DNA from: Azorhizobium oxalatiphilum
GTDB taxonomy: Bacteria > Pseudomonadota > Alphaproteobacteria > Rhizobiales > Xanthobacteraceae
NCBI RefSeq assembly: GCF_014635325.1
Contig: NZ_BMCT01000003.1
Location: 1-64,000 of the forward strand
Direction of reading: 5' to 3'
Length of the DNA: 64,000 nucleotides
Of the stretch, positions 1 through 9,148 are shown one piece after another; within the stretch, counting starts at the first letter, position 1, and the number at the start of each line of letters is the position of its first letter. The translations under genes and the position numbers were made by a program. Below the pieces are notes generated by a model, which had not been told where the DNA came from, ran no database searches, and saw only the letters and a list, made by a program, of their open reading frames with translations.

Positions 1-139
1 GCGCAAAAGTGCGATCCCGGCCCGCGCCTCGCGCCGAGGGGAGGGGGCGGCCTTACACTCGCCTGCCCGGTCTCATCTGGCTATGGTCCCCACCACAGTT
101 GGTCGCTCGTCGAGCTGGTTGCCCCCCGCCGGCCGTTCG

Positions 140-600
140 TCAAAGCGCCGTGCTGATCCGGGTTGAACCCAGGCGGGCGCGTAGCCATTCGGCGGCAGGC
201 CCGTGCGGCCGTTGCTTGTGCCAGGCCAGCTCCAGCGCCACCGGCCAATCCCCGGCATCAAACTGCAAATCGGGCATCACCAGGTCGGACGTGGCGGGAG
301 AGGCTGCGATGACGTGATCGGAGGCGAACGCCCAGCCGATCCCATGCTTGACAATCTCCAGGATCACCCAGTGGCTTTCGACCCACCAGACTTCCGCGGC
401 GATCCGAACCTGCGATGGAGACGGAGAGCTGCCGCCAATCAAGTTCTGATGGCTGCCGCTTCCGCGTGCTGATCGCGGTCCTCACCTTCGCCTGCGAATA
501 CCTGGTTGCGGGCAGGCCGCATCTCGCTCTCCGGCAGGCAAGGCATCGCTAGCTCGCCACTCACCGGCGAGATCTGCCCTCCTCCCCATATGGTCCGGCA
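140..600 (-). pseudogene. Decayed LysR-type regulator remnant
   Basis: The minus-strand reading from about 480 down to 140 matches the C-terminal effector-binding domain of LysR regulators: a stretch reading VWWVESHWVILEIVKHGIGW followed by a DHV segment and an ending GPAAEWLRARL. That frame is closed just upstream by a TGA near 480. The preceding part of the same domain (ISPVSGELAMPCLPESEMR) reads on in a different frame that ends at 439, so a frameshift separates the two halves. No N-terminal helix-turn-helix was found upstream. What is seen is a broken domain. That it derives from a LysR gene is inferred from family pattern. The exact upper limit is uncertain. Confidence 0.45.
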
Positions 601-1259
601 TTCGGCACACTTCATTTTCGATCTTGCAATGGCGGGAAGGCAACCAGTCGAGGTGCTCGATCGCGCTGCAGAAGGCGATGCAGAACGGCTCCTTTGCAAG
701 TCTGAACCTGCACTTCCGCGAGGACGGCCTCAATGAGCACATGATTCGCAGCCGTCGAGCATAGCCGTGCCGAGCAACAGTCGGCCGATCGCGGCAGGGA
801 TGCGGTAGGGCGGCGGGGATGACGAATTCCAACGCCAAACGGCTGCGCCTTGGCGGCCTCGATGCAACGCGCAAACGAGGGAGAGGAGCAAATCGCTCCG
901 GTACGCGACGGGAAGTTTGTGCGGCCTGGGCTTAAGTCAATCTTCCGATCGGCCGGGACTAAAGACCCAATCGGGGCAGCCCATACCGGCACGCCTCATG
1001 TGCCACCACGCCGGCGGCCGCCTGCGATGGATCGACATGTGCGGCCGCAGCAGCTTGGTAGCGGGTTGCAAGCTTCGCAGTTTCCACTTGCGGCTTTGAT
1101 GTAATTTATCTAAATTGATTTCGCGCATTCAATGAATACAAAGCTTAAAGCGCAATCGTTGCTAGATATATTTAAGCATTGCAGGCAATCTATAGATTGG
1201 CGTGCGATCGTATTTCCTGTTGCTGCCGCTGGTGGGCGAGTAAGCAAGGGGGACGTGCC
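601..1259. other. Gene-poor stretch before the redox operon
   Basis: No convincing gene is visible here. Short open frames exist on both strands but have no recognisable family pattern, ribosome site or consistent codon use. The last 150 bases are noticeably more AT-rich than the rest of the window, as expected for a promoter region of the operon that starts at 1260. I could not pick a convincing -35/-10 pair. Confidence 0.4.
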
Positions 1260-2723
1260 TTGTATGCACCCGACAGAAATCTGTCCCATGGGGACAATGC
1301 AAAGCTCATTTTCTCGCCGCTGACCTTCCGCCGGCTCAGTGTCAAGAACCGGCTCTTTCGCTCCAACATTTCCGGCATGTTCGATGAATATAACGGGCAT
1401 GGCGGGCATGCGCGCCTGAACTGGGAGGAGAAGTTCGCCCGGGGCGGGATCGGCTGCATCATCTCCTCCTTCGTGCCGGTCAGCGTGCGGGGGCGCATCC
1501 TCGTGCGCTACGCCATGGTGGATGATGACGACAAGATCCCGTTCTGGCGGGCCGTCGGCGAGCGGGTCCATGCCCATGACTGCAAGTTCCTGATGCAACT
1601 GAGCCATTCAGGCCGGCAGCAGGACATGGGAGGCGTCGAGAACCTTTATAATCGTGGGCTCAGCTCCACTGACGACAGCGACTATTTCCATGGCCTGCTC
1701 GCGCAGGCCATGACCACGACGGAAATCCGGCAGGTGGTGGCGCAGTTCGCGCAAGGGGCGCGGCGCGCGCGCGAGGCAGGGCTTGACGGCGTGGAGCTGC
1801 ATGGTGCCAATGGGTATCTGATCAGCCAGTTTCTCAGCTCCGGCATCAACAATCGCACGGATGACTATGGCGGGCCGTGGGAGCGGCGGGCCCAGTTTGT
1901 GCTCGATATCGTGCGGGCGATCCGCGCCGAGGTGGGTCCGGATTTTCATCTGCAGATGAAGATCAACGGCGTCGATCACAACGACTGGCTTTATCCCTGG
2001 CGGAAGAAGGGCAATACGCTCGACGACACCGTGAAGATCTGCCGCCTGCTGCTGGATGACGGCAAGGGCGTGGACGCCTTCCATGTCTCCAGCGGTTCCA
2101 CCTTTCCGCACCCGCGCAATCCCGCCGGCGACATGCCGATGCAGGATCTCGCGCGCTGGTATGGCGGCATGCTCGCGCAGGGCACGCGCACCCACTTCAA
2201 TTATGGGATTTTCCGCAATCCCATCGGCGCGTGGCTGTTCCGCCGCTACTGGGTCTGGCGGCGGGGCAAGACGATCGAAGGCATCAACCTTGCCTATGCC
2301 AAGGCGGTTGCCGACGACATCCGGTCCATTGATCCGAGCGTGAAAGTGCTGTGCACCGGCGGCTTCCAGCATGCCGATGCCATTGCGGATGCCATCCGTA
2401 GCGGTGCCTGCGACGGGGTGAGCATGGCGCGCCCGCTGGTGGCCAACAACGATCTGCCGGAGATCCTCAAGCGCGCCAACGGGCCGGATCCGGGCAAGGA
2501 ATGCAGCTATTGCAACCGATGCCTTGTGAATGACCTCGCCAATCCGCTCGGCTGCTACGACCTCAACCGCTTCGAGGGGGAGGATTTCGACACGCGTTAT
2601 GCGCGGATGCTCAAGGAGGTGATGTCCGTCTTCGAGCCCCCGCTCTATGCGGGATCGCCGACAGCAGTGGCGCAAGGCGGGGCGACGCAGGATGGCCTTG
2701 TGGCGGAGGATGCCCATGGCTGA
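1260..2723 (+). CDS. Old-yellow-enzyme family NADH:flavin oxidoreductase with Fe-S cysteines
   Basis: This is an FMN-dependent TIM-barrel oxidoreductase of the old yellow enzyme / 2,4-dienoyl-CoA reductase family, expected to reduce an activated C=C bond or act as a demethylase-like enzyme in the cytoplasm. Visible family marks are FSPLTFRRLSVKNRLFRS at the N-terminus, LMQLSHSGRQ, the active-site segment GVELHGANGYLISQFLS, NNRTDDYGG, and GGFQHADAI before the phosphate site. Cysteines 415, 418, 421 and 432 (CSYCNRC then GC) fit the 4Fe-4S site of the longer subfamily. The length is about 487 residues, without the C-terminal FAD/NAD domain of classic dienoyl-CoA reductases. The open frame reaches back to 1179, but a TTG at 1260 with AAGGGGG seven bases upstream is the best start. 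It overlaps the next gene by 8 bases. The substrate is unknown. Confidence 0.8.
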   Translation: MYAPDRNLSHGDNAKLIFSPLTFRRLSVKNRLFRSNISGMFDEYNGHGGHARLNWEEKFARGGIGCIISSFVPVSVRGRILVRYAMVDDDDKIPFWRAVGERVHAHDCKFLMQLSHSGRQQDMGGVENLYNRGLSSTDDSDYFHGLLAQAMTTTEIRQVVAQFAQGARRAREAGLDGVELHGANGYLISQFLSSGINNRTDDYGGPWERRAQFVLDIVRAIRAEVGPDFHLQMKINGVDHNDWLYPWRKKGNTLDDTVKICRLLLDDGKGVDAFHVSSGSTFPHPRNPAGDMPMQDLARWYGGMLAQGTRTHFNYGIFRNPIGAWLFRRYWVWRRGKTIEGINLAYAKAVADDIRSIDPSVKVLCTGGFQHADAIADAIRSGACDGVSMARPLVANNDLPEILKRANGPDPGKECSYCNRCLVNDLANPLGCYDLNRFEGEDFDTRYARMLKEVMSVFEPPLYAGSPTAVAQGGATQDGLVAEDAHG

Positions 2724-4308
2724 GGCTGACAATGAGCGCCCGACGCCGGTGGAGCGCATCCTCGCCCGGCGGCGCTGGCTGTGGCTGGTGGTGGGGCTGC
2801 TGGTGGTTGCCGCGGCCGTCTATTATCTGGTGGCCGTCAATCAGTATGTCATTGCCTATCACGATCCGGATGATCATTTCCGGCACGGCTCCATCGGCAG
2901 CGAAACGGCGTCGGGGTTGCCTTACTGGGTCTTCAAGGCTCTGCCGGTGCTCTATGCGGACAAGCTGGGGCCGCAAGGCTATCGCCGGTTTGGCCTGCTC
3001 TATGAAGACGAGGTGGTCTTCGACCGGAAGCCCGGGGCCTATGGCCCGGCCCGGCCCGGCCCGCGCGAAACGGATCTGCCCATCGGCTTTTCCCGTCGCG
3101 TGGTCTCCGGCGTAGAGCGGGTGTGGATGAACTGTTCGGTCTGCCATGTGGGCACCTACCGGGTGGCGGGCGACCCCACGCGGCATGCCATAGATGGCGC
3201 ACCCGCCAACAATCTGCGCCTTCAGGCCCTCATCCGCTTCCTGCTGGATGTGGGGCGCGATCCCGGGTTCAATGCCGATAGCCTCATCGCCACCATCCAG
3301 AGCCCGGAGGTGGGGGGGAATCTCAATGTCTTCGAGCGGCTGATCTACCGTTACATCGTGTTTCCGCGCGTAAAGGCAGCGCTGCTGGAACTGGGCACCC
3401 GGCTGGAGTTCGTCTACCGGCAGGAAGACTGGGGGCCAGGGCGGGTGGACACGTTCAACCCCTACAAGGCGATCCAGTTCAACTTCCCCATGGGGCCGGA
3501 CTATATCAGCGATACCGCGCTGAACGGCTCCTCGGATTATCCCGCCATCTGGCGGCAGGCCCCGCGCGAGGGCATGAACCTGCATTGGGACGGCAACAAT
3601 TCCTCCGTGGCCGAGCGCAATCTCAGCGCCGCACTGGGGGCGGGCGTGACGCCGACCACCGTGGACCGCCCGGCCATCGGACGCATAGAGAGCTGGATGT
3701 GGCGCCTGCCGCCGCCGCGCTTTCCGGATTCGGCGCGCATCGACGCGACGAAGGTGGAGACGGGCAGGCGGCTGTTCTCCGCTTATTGTGGGGAATGCCA
3801 CGGGCAGGGCGCGCCTGCCGCTGCCGGCGGCTATGATTACGATACCCGCCGCCATCCCCGCCTGGGGCAAGTGGAGAAGCTGGAGGATATCGGCACGGAT
3901 CCCGGCCGCTGGGCCTCCTACACCCGCGAATTCTCCGCCGGACAGAACCTGCTCTATGCGGGCTATCCCTGGCGCTTCAAGCATTTCCGCAAGACCGGCG
4001 GCTATGCCAACCACCCGCTCGACGGCATCTGGGCGCGTTCGCCCTATCTGCACAACGGCTCCGTGCCGACGCTGCGCGATCTGCTGGAGCCGAGCGCCAG
4101 CCGGCCGGCGGTGTGGTTCCGGGGCGGGGAGGAGTTCGACCTCGAACGCGTGGGTTACAAGACCGACGCGGCGTCCGGCAGCGATCTGTTCCGCTATGAC
4201 ACCAGCCGGCCGGGCAATGGCAATGCCGGCCATGAGGGGCGGCGCTACGGCACCGAGCTTCCCGCATCCGAGAAGGATGCGCTCGTCGAATATATGAAGA
4301 CGCTATGA
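2716..4308 (+). CDS. Membrane-anchored di-haem c-type cytochrome (RoxA-like), first copy
   Basis: This protein of about 530 residues has an N-terminal signal anchor (hydrophobic segment about residues 25-43) and two c-type haem sites, CSVCH at 140-144 and CGECH at 358-362, so it should sit in the periplasm. The C-terminal part with SPYLHNGSVPTLRDLL and a PGNGN motif is typical of di-haem cytochromes of the peroxidase/MauG/rubber-oxygenase (RoxA-like) superfamily. It is clearly paralogous to the product at 4733: both contain HGSIG, LPYW and DWGPGR segments in the same order. The ATG at 2716 follows GGAGGA with good spacing and overlaps the upstream gene by 8 bases. The role could be electron transfer or a peroxidase/oxygenase reaction, and the sequence does not decide which. 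Confidence 0.75.
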   Translation: MAEADNERPTPVERILARRRWLWLVVGLLVVAAAVYYLVAVNQYVIAYHDPDDHFRHGSIGSETASGLPYWVFKALPVLYADKLGPQGYRRFGLLYEDEVVFDRKPGAYGPARPGPRETDLPIGFSRRVVSGVERVWMNCSVCHVGTYRVAGDPTRHAIDGAPANNLRLQALIRFLLDVGRDPGFNADSLIATIQSPEVGGNLNVFERLIYRYIVFPRVKAALLELGTRLEFVYRQEDWGPGRVDTFNPYKAIQFNFPMGPDYISDTALNGSSDYPAIWRQAPREGMNLHWDGNNSSVAERNLSAALGAGVTPTTVDRPAIGRIESWMWRLPPPRFPDSARIDATKVETGRRLFSAYCGECHGQGAPAAAGGYDYDTRRHPRLGQVEKLEDIGTDPGRWASYTREFSAGQNLLYAGYPWRFKHFRKTGGYANHPLDGIWARSPYLHNGSVPTLRDLLEPSASRPAVWFRGGEEFDLERVGYKTDAASGSDLFRYDTSRPGNGNAGHEGRRYGTELPASEKDALVEYMKTL

Positions 4309-4736
4309 TCGAGCCGCAGAGCCTCACCAAATGGAAGGTCCGGCATGCGATCCTGGTGTGGATCGGCATCGTGCTGAACCTCGGCTTCGTTCTGCCGCTG
4401 CTCATCTGCCCGTCCTGGCTGCTGGCGCTGTTCGGCGTGCCGGATGATCCCAGCCTGTGGCCTCGTTTCGCCGGCCTTCTGCTGGGCATTCTCTCGGTGT
4501 TCTACATTCCCGCCACCATCGACATCGACCGCTACCGGCTGATCGCGTGGCTGGCGGTGTTTCCCTCACGCACGTTCGGCGCGGTGTTCTTCACGCTCGC
4601 GGTGCTCGTTTTCGGCCAGCCGGCCGGCTATCTGGCCGGGGTGGCGCTGGACGCCAGCATCGGCGCTGCCACGCTCTATTGCCTCATCCGGATCGTGCGC
4701 CTGGAGGCGAAGATCGCGCAGGGGGGCACGCCATGA
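4305..4736 (+). CDS. Four-helix inner membrane protein of the cytochrome operon
   Basis: This is a 143-residue integral membrane protein with four hydrophobic segments (about residues 15-45, 52-68, 78-102 and 105-128) and no recognisable catalytic motif. It overlaps both neighbours by four bases (ATGA), which indicates translational coupling with the two di-haem cytochromes. I do not recognise the family. The tight placement between two periplasmic cytochromes suggests a membrane partner, perhaps anchoring them or passing electrons to the quinone pool. No haem-ligand pattern was obvious, so that role is only a guess. Confidence 0.75.
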   Translation: MIEPQSLTKWKVRHAILVWIGIVLNLGFVLPLLICPSWLLALFGVPDDPSLWPRFAGLLLGILSVFYIPATIDIDRYRLIAWLAVFPSRTFGAVFFTLAVLVFGQPAGYLAGVALDASIGAATLYCLIRIVRLEAKIAQGGTP

Positions 4737-6205
4737 GATTGCTGTTCTGGCGCTCAATACTTGTGCTGCTGGTCGGCCTCGTGGTGCTGGCGGCGGCGGC
4801 GTGGCTGCTGCTGTTGAGGCCGGTGGCGCAGCCGGCCACCAATGATCCCGCACGCCTCTTCAACCACGGCTCCATCGGCAATGAGGAGACGCAGGGGCTG
4901 CCCTACTGGATCTGGCGCGTGCTGCCGACAGTGTTTCCCGACCTTTTGCCGCGCGGGCAGGATGGCTATGGCGCCATCGGCATGTTCTGGGAGCCGGGTG
5001 CGGAACTGCCGGTGGGCTTCTCGGTGATGACGCTGGGGGTGATCCCGCGCGTCGCGCCCAATTGCGCCTTTTGCCATCAGGGCAGCTATCGCATGAGCCG
5101 GGATCAGCCGGCGCGGCTGGTGAGCGCAGGCGCAGGCGGGCGGGTGGACCCGCAGGCCTATATCCGCTTCCTGATGCGCGCCGGCACGGATCCGCGCTTC
5201 ACCTCCGAGCGGCTGATGGCCGAGATCCGGGGCATCTACGCCATGCCGCTGTGGGAGCGGGTGCTCTATCGCTATCTGCTGATCCCTGCCACGCGCTCGG
5301 CCTTGCGCGATCAGGCGCAGCGCTTTGCCTGGATGGCCAACCGGCCCGACTGGGGACCGGGCCGCATCGACCCGTTCAATCCGGTGAAGTTCTTCAATCT
5401 CGGCCTGCCCGATGACGGTACCATCGGCAATTCCGACATGATGCCCCTGTGGCGCCTGAATACGCTGGACCCGACACCACAGCGCCGGGCGGCGCTGCAC
5501 TGGGACGGGCTCCAGGCCGATCTGCACGAGACGGTGGTATCGGGAGCCGTAGGCGACGGAATGACCTACAAGAGCTATCCGCGCGCGAAGGAGACGCTGG
5601 CGCGGATGGAGGACTTTGCGCGTCTTCAGGCGCCGCCGCCCTCGCCCTTCTCGGCGTTGAGGCCGGAGGACGATCCCTATCACGTGCCGGCGGCGGCGGT
5701 GGAGCAGGGCAAGGCCATCTACAAGGCCGAATGCGCGAGTTGCCATGAGGCTGGCGGCGCGCGCCTGCGCACGGTGATCCCCATGGTGGAACTGGGCACC
5801 GATCGGCACCGGCTCGACATGTGGACGCCGGAGGCGCTACGCCGCTACACCGCCTATGAGGCAAGCTACCCCTGGGGCTTCCGCCACTTTCAAAAGACTG
5901 ACGGATATGTGGCCACCGAACTGACCGGCCTGTGGCTGCGCGGACCCTATCTGCACAACGGATCGGTGCCGAACCTGAGGGCGCTGCTGGCACCACCCGC
6001 CGAGCGCCCGGCGCACTTCTATCGCGGCTCGGACCTGATCGATGCTGCGAACGGAGGCTTCGTGAGCGCGGCGGATGATCAGCCCATCCGCCTCTCGCGC
6101 TACGACACCACGCTGCCGGGCAATGGCAATGGCGGACATCTGTGGGGCACCGGCCTGCCACCCGCCGAGCGCGAGGCCTTGCTCGCCTATCTGAAGACGC
6201 TGTGA
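4733..6205 (+). CDS. Membrane-anchored di-haem c-type cytochrome (RoxA-like), second copy
   Basis: This protein of about 490 residues has a strong N-terminal signal anchor (residues 8-28) and c-type haem sites CAFCH at 111-115 and CASCH at 334-338. The order of conserved segments (HGSIGNEETQGLPYW, DWGPGR, then GPYLHNGSVPNLRALL and LPGNGN at the end) mirrors the cytochrome encoded at 2716, so the two arose by duplication. It is about 40 residues shorter than that copy. The ATG at 4733 overlaps the preceding stop as ATGA, although the frame itself is open further upstream. It is expected in the periplasm. It may work with its paralogue as a pair, one possibly catalytic and the other an electron carrier. 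This is inferred from context only. Confidence 0.75.
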   Translation: MRLLFWRSILVLLVGLVVLAAAAWLLLLRPVAQPATNDPARLFNHGSIGNEETQGLPYWIWRVLPTVFPDLLPRGQDGYGAIGMFWEPGAELPVGFSVMTLGVIPRVAPNCAFCHQGSYRMSRDQPARLVSAGAGGRVDPQAYIRFLMRAGTDPRFTSERLMAEIRGIYAMPLWERVLYRYLLIPATRSALRDQAQRFAWMANRPDWGPGRIDPFNPVKFFNLGLPDDGTIGNSDMMPLWRLNTLDPTPQRRAALHWDGLQADLHETVVSGAVGDGMTYKSYPRAKETLARMEDFARLQAPPPSPFSALRPEDDPYHVPAAAVEQGKAIYKAECASCHEAGGARLRTVIPMVELGTDRHRLDMWTPEALRRYTAYEASYPWGFRHFQKTDGYVATELTGLWLRGPYLHNGSVPNLRALLAPPAERPAHFYRGSDLIDAANGGFVSAADDQPIRLSRYDTTLPGNGNGGHLWGTGLPPAEREALLAYLKTL

Positions 6206-6229
6206 GGTCGCGCACGAGGGGAGGGAGCC

Positions 6230-9148
6230 ATGGCGAAGTCGAAGGGCCGGATCAGACGCATCCTTGTGTGGAGCGCGCTTTGCCTTGCCGGGCTGGTGAT
6301 CGTCATTGCCGTGGCCGGCCTTCTGGTGGTGCGGAGCATCATCGAGGCCGACACCGCCGCCTTCGGCACCAAGCCGGACGAAGCGAAGATCGCAAAGCGC
6401 ACGCCGCAGAGCCTGCCGGCCTCCTCCGCCCCTTACTTCGCTGCCATGGACAAGGGGCTGCTGCTGCCGCCGGCGCCGGGGCAGCCCTATCCGCCGGAAA
6501 TCCTGCAGATAGCGACCGATCTCCATCTCCCGCCGGAAGAGGTGCGCCTTGCCGCCATTCGCGGCCAGAACAGCTGGATCGTCTGGACCGGCGGCAATGA
6601 CCGCTTCTGGAACTATGCGGCACTGAACACCTTCGGTGCGTTCGACCTTCTGAAGACGGTGTCCTCGCATCCGAGCCAGGACTATGGCCGGCACAATCGC
6701 TGGCGCTATCTGGGGCTGGTCAACGAACCCTGCTTCCGCCAGGCGGAGGGGCCGGACGAGACGCGTTTCGGCCTGTGGCTCGACCGGCGGGCCGAAGGCT
6801 GCGAGGGCGGGGCGGACCCCTTCGGCGGCAATGCGGAAGCGGACAAGGCCTATCCGGGCGTTGCCATCGGCGCGCGCGGCAAGCCTCTGGTGAGTGCCGG
6901 AACAGTAGGTGGTGGAGGGACAGGCGCGAAGACGTTTCCCGTGGGGTCCTTCTATGGCGAGCCGTCGGGCGTCATGGGGCTGCGGCTGTTTCCCAATCCC
7001 GATTTCGACGAGGCGGCCCAGAAGCGCTGGGATCCGGTGCGCTATTATACGGACGACAAATATTACAACGACGCCACGCTTGTTCGACCCTATCGGGTGG
7101 GCATGTCCTGCGCCTTCTGCCACGTGGGGCCGAACCCCATCAAGCCGCCGCGCAATGTGGAGGAGCCCCGCTTCGAGGAGCTGACCTCGAACCCCGGCGC
7201 GCAATATTACTGGGTGGACCGGATTTTCTTCTGGAACACCGGCCCCCGCAAACAGCCGGGCGTGCCCGCGCCGAACGAGGGCAACTTCCTGTTCCAGCTC
7301 TTCCACACCAACCCGCCCGGCTCGCTGGACACATCGCTGGTGTCCACCGATTACATGAACAATCCGCGCACCATGAATGCGGTCTACGAGGTGCGAGCGC
7401 GCGTGGGCATTGCGCTCAATAAGGGGCAGGAGCGGCTCAAGGGCGGGGAGACCGACAACAAGCAGTTTCAGGACTATGCCCAGACCCGCGCGCTCGCCGG
7501 CTGGTGGGATCCCGGGAGCGGCCTGTCCGGCTCCATGCGGGTGCTGAAGGATGGCTCGGATTCCGTGGGCACGCTGGGCGCGCTCAACCGCGTCTATCTC
7601 AACATCGGCCTGTTCAGCGAGGAATGGCTGCTGCACTTCCGCCCCTTCGCGGGCGGCCGCAAGATCTCGCCCATCAGGATCTCCGACGCCAAGCTCCAGT
7701 CGGTTTACTGGAATGCCACCGAGGATCGCACCGCCGATATGGCGATCTTCTTCCTCGTCACCGCGCGGGCCGACCGGCTGAAGGATCTGCCGAAGGACAT
7801 CGCCCAGCCGCCCGCGGCGAATCCCGCCCAGCTTGATCGCGGCAAGGTGGTGTTCGCGCAGAATTGTGCCGCCTGCCATTCCAGCAAGCAGCCCGAGCCG
7901 CCGCTCAATGCGGGCGTGGACACCGGCGTGTGTGCCGGTGGCGGGGCCGGGCCGCAGTATCGTGAATGCTGGGATCGCTACTGGTCATGGGCTCAATCGG
8001 ACGAGTTCAAGCGCGGCATGATCGATCTCGTCACCGAGAAGGTGCGTGTCGATAACGAGGGCTTTCTGGAGAACAATTATCTCTCCACCGACCGGCGCGT
8101 GCCGCTTGACATTCTGGGCACCAACGCCTGCACGGCGGTGGCCACCAATGGTCTCTCAGGCGACATCTGGGACAATTTCACGTCCAGCACCTACAAGACC
8201 CTGCCGCCGCCGAAGGAGGTCACGGTTCATCATCCCGTGTCGGGTGCGGCCATGCCGTTCCGGCCGCTGGGCAACGGGCGCGGCTATATCCGGCCGGCCT
8301 CGCTGGTGAGCGTGTGGAGCTCTGCGCCCTATCTCGCCAACAATTCCGTGGGCCATGACGATTATTTCGACCGGCCCTATTCGGCGGCCTATGGCGGCTA
8401 TGCGGGTCCCAAGGCTGCGGATCAGAAGGCGGCGGATCAGAGGGCGGCCATGCAGCCGACTGCGGCCGGCACCGTGCCCGCGCCGGTTCCGGCCGGCGGC
8501 TATACCACCAACTATGTGGGCAGCACCGCTTGCCCCGCCGCTGATGTGAACGATCCGGACATGCCCTGCGTCGCCAATCGGCTGGCGCTGTTCGATCGCT
8601 CGATCCGCCAGATGCTCTGGCCGGAGACGCGCCGCCGCGACAAGCTCACCACCGAACCGGTGCCGGGCTATATCTATCGTACCTCGGCGCCCTCCTGCTT
8701 ACAGCTGCCGGCTGGCTTCATGCCGCCCGTGGTGAAGCGCTTCGGCGGCGTGCTCCATTCGGTGGCGGGCTGGGCATTCGATGAGGACGGAGGCGTGCAT
8801 ATCGGGCCGTTCCCATCGGGCTTTCCGATCAACACCCTCACCAACACCAAGCTGCTGCCCGACAATGACGAGCCCGACGTCTGGCGGCATTACGTCCGGC
8901 TTATCAAGGCGGGCCCCGGCCTCATCAAGACCTTCGCAACGCTCGGCGGAACCTGCACGCCAGCGGACCTTGCCAATCCGGAGGTGGACGCGCGGGCAAA
9001 GGAGGTGGTGGCGCAGTCGGGGCTCATCGATACGCTGGTGGGCCTGAGCAAGTGCCCGGACTATGTGGTGAACGGCGGCCACGAGTTCGGTGCCGGGCTG
9101 AGCGCCCCGGACAAGGAGGCGCTGATCTCCTTCCTGCGAACCCTCTGA
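6230..9148 (+). CDS. Large di-haem c-type cytochrome (RoxA/peroxidase-like)
   Basis: This 972-residue protein has an N-terminal membrane anchor (about residues 12-35) and two c-type haem motifs, CAFCH at 294-298 and CAACH at 546-550. After the second site comes the segment APYLANNSVG, a variant of the PYLHNGSV signature seen in the two smaller cytochromes of the same operon, so all three share a core. The extra length lies before the first haem, between the haems, and in a low-complexity insert with repeated AADQ around residues 725-740. The ATG is preceded by GAGGGGAGGGAG, and the gap to the previous gene is only 24 bases. It is probably periplasmic. The size and layout suggest an enzyme rather than a simple carrier, but no substrate can be named. 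Confidence 0.75.
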   Translation: MAKSKGRIRRILVWSALCLAGLVIVIAVAGLLVVRSIIEADTAAFGTKPDEAKIAKRTPQSLPASSAPYFAAMDKGLLLPPAPGQPYPPEILQIATDLHLPPEEVRLAAIRGQNSWIVWTGGNDRFWNYAALNTFGAFDLLKTVSSHPSQDYGRHNRWRYLGLVNEPCFRQAEGPDETRFGLWLDRRAEGCEGGADPFGGNAEADKAYPGVAIGARGKPLVSAGTVGGGGTGAKTFPVGSFYGEPSGVMGLRLFPNPDFDEAAQKRWDPVRYYTDDKYYNDATLVRPYRVGMSCAFCHVGPNPIKPPRNVEEPRFEELTSNPGAQYYWVDRIFFWNTGPRKQPGVPAPNEGNFLFQLFHTNPPGSLDTSLVSTDYMNNPRTMNAVYEVRARVGIALNKGQERLKGGETDNKQFQDYAQTRALAGWWDPGSGLSGSMRVLKDGSDSVGTLGALNRVYLNIGLFSEEWLLHFRPFAGGRKISPIRISDAKLQSVYWNATEDRTADMAIFFLVTARADRLKDLPKDIAQPPAANPAQLDRGKVVFAQNCAACHSSKQPEPPLNAGVDTGVCAGGGAGPQYRECWDRYWSWAQSDEFKRGMIDLVTEKVRVDNEGFLENNYLSTDRRVPLDILGTNACTAVATNGLSGDIWDNFTSSTYKTLPPPKEVTVHHPVSGAAMPFRPLGNGRGYIRPASLVSVWSSAPYLANNSVGHDDYFDRPYSAAYGGYAGPKAADQKAADQRAAMQPTAAGTVPAPVPAGGYTTNYVGSTACPAADVNDPDMPCVANRLALFDRSIRQMLWPETRRRDKLTTEPVPGYIYRTSAPSCLQLPAGFMPPVVKRFGGVLHSVAGWAFDEDGGVHIGPFPSGFPINTLTNTKLLPDNDEPDVWRHYVRLIKAGPGLIKTFATLGGTCTPADLANPEVDARAKEVVAQSGLIDTLVGLSKCPDYVVNGGHEFGAGLSAPDKEALISFLRTL

